Shown piece after piece: positions 62,950 through 64,000 of a stretch of 64,000 nucleotides of DNA; positions within the stretch are counted from its first letter, which is position 1, and every line of letters starts with the position of its first letter. The DNA comes from a virus, in the IMG/VR virus record IMGVR_UViG_3300025316_000011, positions 17,023-81,022 of that record, one strand, 5' to 3'. Made by a program: the position numbers and the translations under genes. The notes under the pieces are model-generated. The model saw only the letters and a program-made list of their open reading frames with translations, was not told the DNA's origin and searched no databases.

Positions 62950-62986
62950 ACTGTTTCTGTTTTTTGTTTATATCCCGCCTTATTTC

Positions 62987-63023
62987 CCATAAGCATCATT
63001 TGGCGGGAAATGATTACTTATGG
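62987..63023. promoter_or_regulatory. 37-bp near-perfect palindrome, candidate operator
   Basis: CCATAAG-C-ATCATTT, centre GGCGGG, then AAATGAT-TA-CTTATGG: the arms match over 14 bases each with only a one-base difference in a central bulge. A second inverted repeat overlaps it: CCCGCC (62974-62979) can pair with GGCGGG (63002-63007). It lies in the 204-bp gap between divergent genes, between the leftward start at 62949 and the promoters. A dimeric repressor or switch protein could bind here. Confidence 0.65.
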
Positions 63024-63026
63024 TCA

Positions 63027-63067
63027 CAAATGTATGAACAAAAATATCGTTCTCGACATATACTCAA
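63027..63067 (-). promoter_or_regulatory. leftward promoter candidates
   Basis: Two -7-like boxes point left: TATTTTTG (63046-63039) with TTG at 63067-63065, an 18-base gap; and TACATTTG (63034-63027), whose -33 box is poor. One of these should start the operon at 62949. The first has the better overall spacing. Confidence 0.5.
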
Positions 63068-63097
63068 AACTTTTTTTGAAAATATTTAACTTTTACC

Positions 63098-63127
63098 TTG
63101 ACTTTTTGTTTTTTATATTTATCTTTG
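63098..63127 (+). promoter_or_regulatory. strong Bacteroidetes-type promoter for the rightward operon
   Basis: TTG (63098-63100), 19 bases, TATCTTTG (63120-63127), then CA: a full match to the phylum's consensus. The -33 box is extended to TTGACTTT, as in the promoter at 36764. It lies 27 bases upstream of the start codon at 63154. Confidence 0.8.
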
Positions 63128-63153
63128 CATCGTATTTTTAAAACAAATAGAAA

Positions 63154-63372
63154 ATGAACAAACAACCAGTAATTCCTGAAAACCGTGGAGGTAAAAACAA
63201 GCGATACGATTTCTCCGATTTTAAAGTAAACGAAGATCGTTGCTTTACGGAAACGAACACGAGTAAGTTACTTACAAGCGCAAAGAGTTATTGTAGATAT
63301 CACAATATACCGTGTAAGTTCCGGTGTTATAGCGCAAATGATGGTTCTACCCATATAGTTAGAATAAAATGA
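63154..63372 (+). CDS. hypothetical protein (72 aa)
   Basis: First gene of the rightward operon. Basic, with SDFKVNEDRCFTETNTSKLL and a closing strand STHIVRIK. Its stop overlaps the next start (ATGA). Small proteins in this slot often regulate or assist replication, but no family was recognised. Confidence 0.65.
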   Translation: MNKQPVIPENRGGKNKRYDFSDFKVNEDRCFTETNTSKLLTSAKSYCRYHNIPCKFRCYSANDGSTHIVRIK

Positions 63373-63746
63373 AAAATATGTACTACTTCACTCACGACTA
63401 CAATGCAAGAACAGACGATAAGATAAAAACACTTATCCGAAAACATGGGATGAATGGGTATGGACTGTTTTGGTGCATTATTGAGGACCTTTACAACAAT
63501 GCGAACGCATTACGACCTGACTACGATGGCATTGCATACGATTTACGAACGGAATCAGCATTGGTTAAAAGTATCGTAAATGACTTTGGGTTATTCAAAT
63601 TTGATAACGAAGGATGCTTCTTTTCAGAAAGCATAAGTAGGCGACTAAAGAAGTCAACTGAAATTTCAGAACAGAACAGAAAAAACGCAATCGTGAGATG
63701 GAAAAAAGAAAAACATAAAAAGCCTGATATTCAATACAATATATAA
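63369..63746 (+). CDS. DUF4373 / Lin1244-type replication protein, N-terminal part (125 aa)
   Basis: MKNMYYFTHDYNARTDDKIK, then RKHGMNGYGLFWCIIEDLYN and VNDFGLFKFDNEGCFF match the DUF4373 winged-helix domain that opens many Bacteroidetes phage replication initiators. Full proteins continue through a polar linker into a second domain. Here the frame stops soon after RRLKKSTEISEQNRKNAIVR, near residue 125. Sequence past the stop still reads like the linker (see 63752). So the gene appears truncated, or the contig has an error here. Confidence 0.75.
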   Translation: MKNMYYFTHDYNARTDDKIKTLIRKHGMNGYGLFWCIIEDLYNNANALRPDYDGIAYDLRTESALVKSIVNDFGLFKFDNEGCFFSESISRRLKKSTEISEQNRKNAIVRWKKEKHKKPDIQYNI

Positions 63747-63751
63747 TTATA

Positions 63752-63829
63752 AATGCGTTCGCATTGCGTTCGTATATATTTTAACTGCGAACGTAATGCC
63801 TAAAAGTAAATAAAAGTAAATAAAATAAA
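63752..63829 (+). pseudogene. remnant of the replication-protein linker with inverted repeat
   Basis: Right after the stop, frames read NAFALRS and then CERNA followed by KVNKIN-like codons. This is the kind of linker found in intact DUF4373 proteins (NAxAMRSxCERNAxKVxxSK), now broken by stops and a frame change. Within it GCATTGCGTTCG (63761-63772) and CGAACGTAATGC (63788-63799) form an inverted repeat with one mismatch, which could alternatively be an origin-type or terminator-like structure. Confidence 0.45.
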
Positions 63830-64000
63830 TACCTGCGACGATTCGGCCCTCCTCTTCTTCGGAATCCGGAGCTACGACAAGTCTGGCAAAGCTGACTCCA
63901 ACAAGACGCACTCAACTGGTTCCTGCTCAACAAGAGGCTTTTTGGCTGGAGGCCTCGAAGGTTTTTCAATTCCAGCTGACTTTGAGGGAGTGATCTTCTT
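63830..64000. other. compositionally distinct end segment, possible junction
   Basis: From about 63830 the sequence turns clearly more GC-rich than the AT-rich DNA before it. On the minus strand one frame reads KKITPSKSAGIEKPSRPPAK and continues to a stop at LPDLS. On the plus strand a frame stays open to the edge (CDDSALLFFGIRSYDKSGKA). Neither resembles the phage genes nearby. It may be an assembly chimera or an acquired fragment. No gene can be named. Confidence 0.4.

Noticed and set aside
63781-63969. 62-residue minus-strand frame at the right end
   Set aside because: It crosses the composition junction and encodes an Arg/Ser-rich string with no family-like feature.

Overview
The window looks like most of the genome of a tailed phage infecting a Bacteroidetes host. 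It has a complete capsid and tail block and a lysis set, and its promoters match the Bacteroidetes pattern (TTG, 19-20 bases, TAnnTTTG). Starts are A-rich with little Shine-Dalgarno signal, and exported proteins carry signal peptides ending in AxQ or GQ, as is typical of that phylum. Gene order in the structural block is: putative small terminase, large terminase, ~875-residue portal, scaffold, ~490-residue capsid protein, several ~140-310 residue connector proteins, lytic transglycosylase, very large tail protein, glycine-rich and giant internal proteins. This resembles crAss-like podoviruses. That placement is inferred from layout and protein sizes, not from a search.

Layout. (1) 1-9480, plus strand: a tightly packed recombination, replication and DNA-modification operon. 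It holds a possible OB-fold protein, a Cas4/RecB-like nuclease, a YopX-family protein, an SMC/SbcC-like ATPase, a DUF1064 protein, a zinc-finger/HNH-like protein, a small DnaJ-type zinc-finger protein, a C5 cytosine methyltransferase and a PP-loop (PAPS-reductase-like) enzyme. The operon ends in a duplication scar and an intrinsic terminator. (2) 9510-13414, minus: fibre, spanin-like, holin and small membrane proteins. (3) 13417-19718, minus: fibre and receptor-binding proteins, several with signal peptides. (4) 19750-34404, minus: one 4884-residue polyvalent protein with a helicase and two HExxH zincin motifs. (5) 34416-60223, minus: the virion block from internal proteins back to the terminase. 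(6) 60272-62949, minus: small exported and hypothetical proteins. (7) 62950-63746: a divergent control region with a 37-bp palindrome, then a rightward operon starting with a DUF4373/Lin1244-type replication protein that looks broken. (8) ~63830-64000: base composition and codon style change abruptly, which may be an assembly junction or foreign DNA.

The plus-strand genes plausibly process and modify DNA early. The minus-strand genes form the late programme, read from right to left through chains of ATGA and TAATG overlaps. They are punctuated by intrinsic terminators after the two genes expected to be most expressed (capsid, and the 489-residue structural protein) and by internal promoters before the scaffold and GroES-like genes. 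Most points of interest are the second reading frame inside the methyltransferase, the giant protein, the signal peptides on fibre-like proteins, the ATP-grasp protein in the tail block, and two promoter classes with conserved extra elements. No DNA polymerase, integrase, CRISPR array or canonical tRNA was seen.
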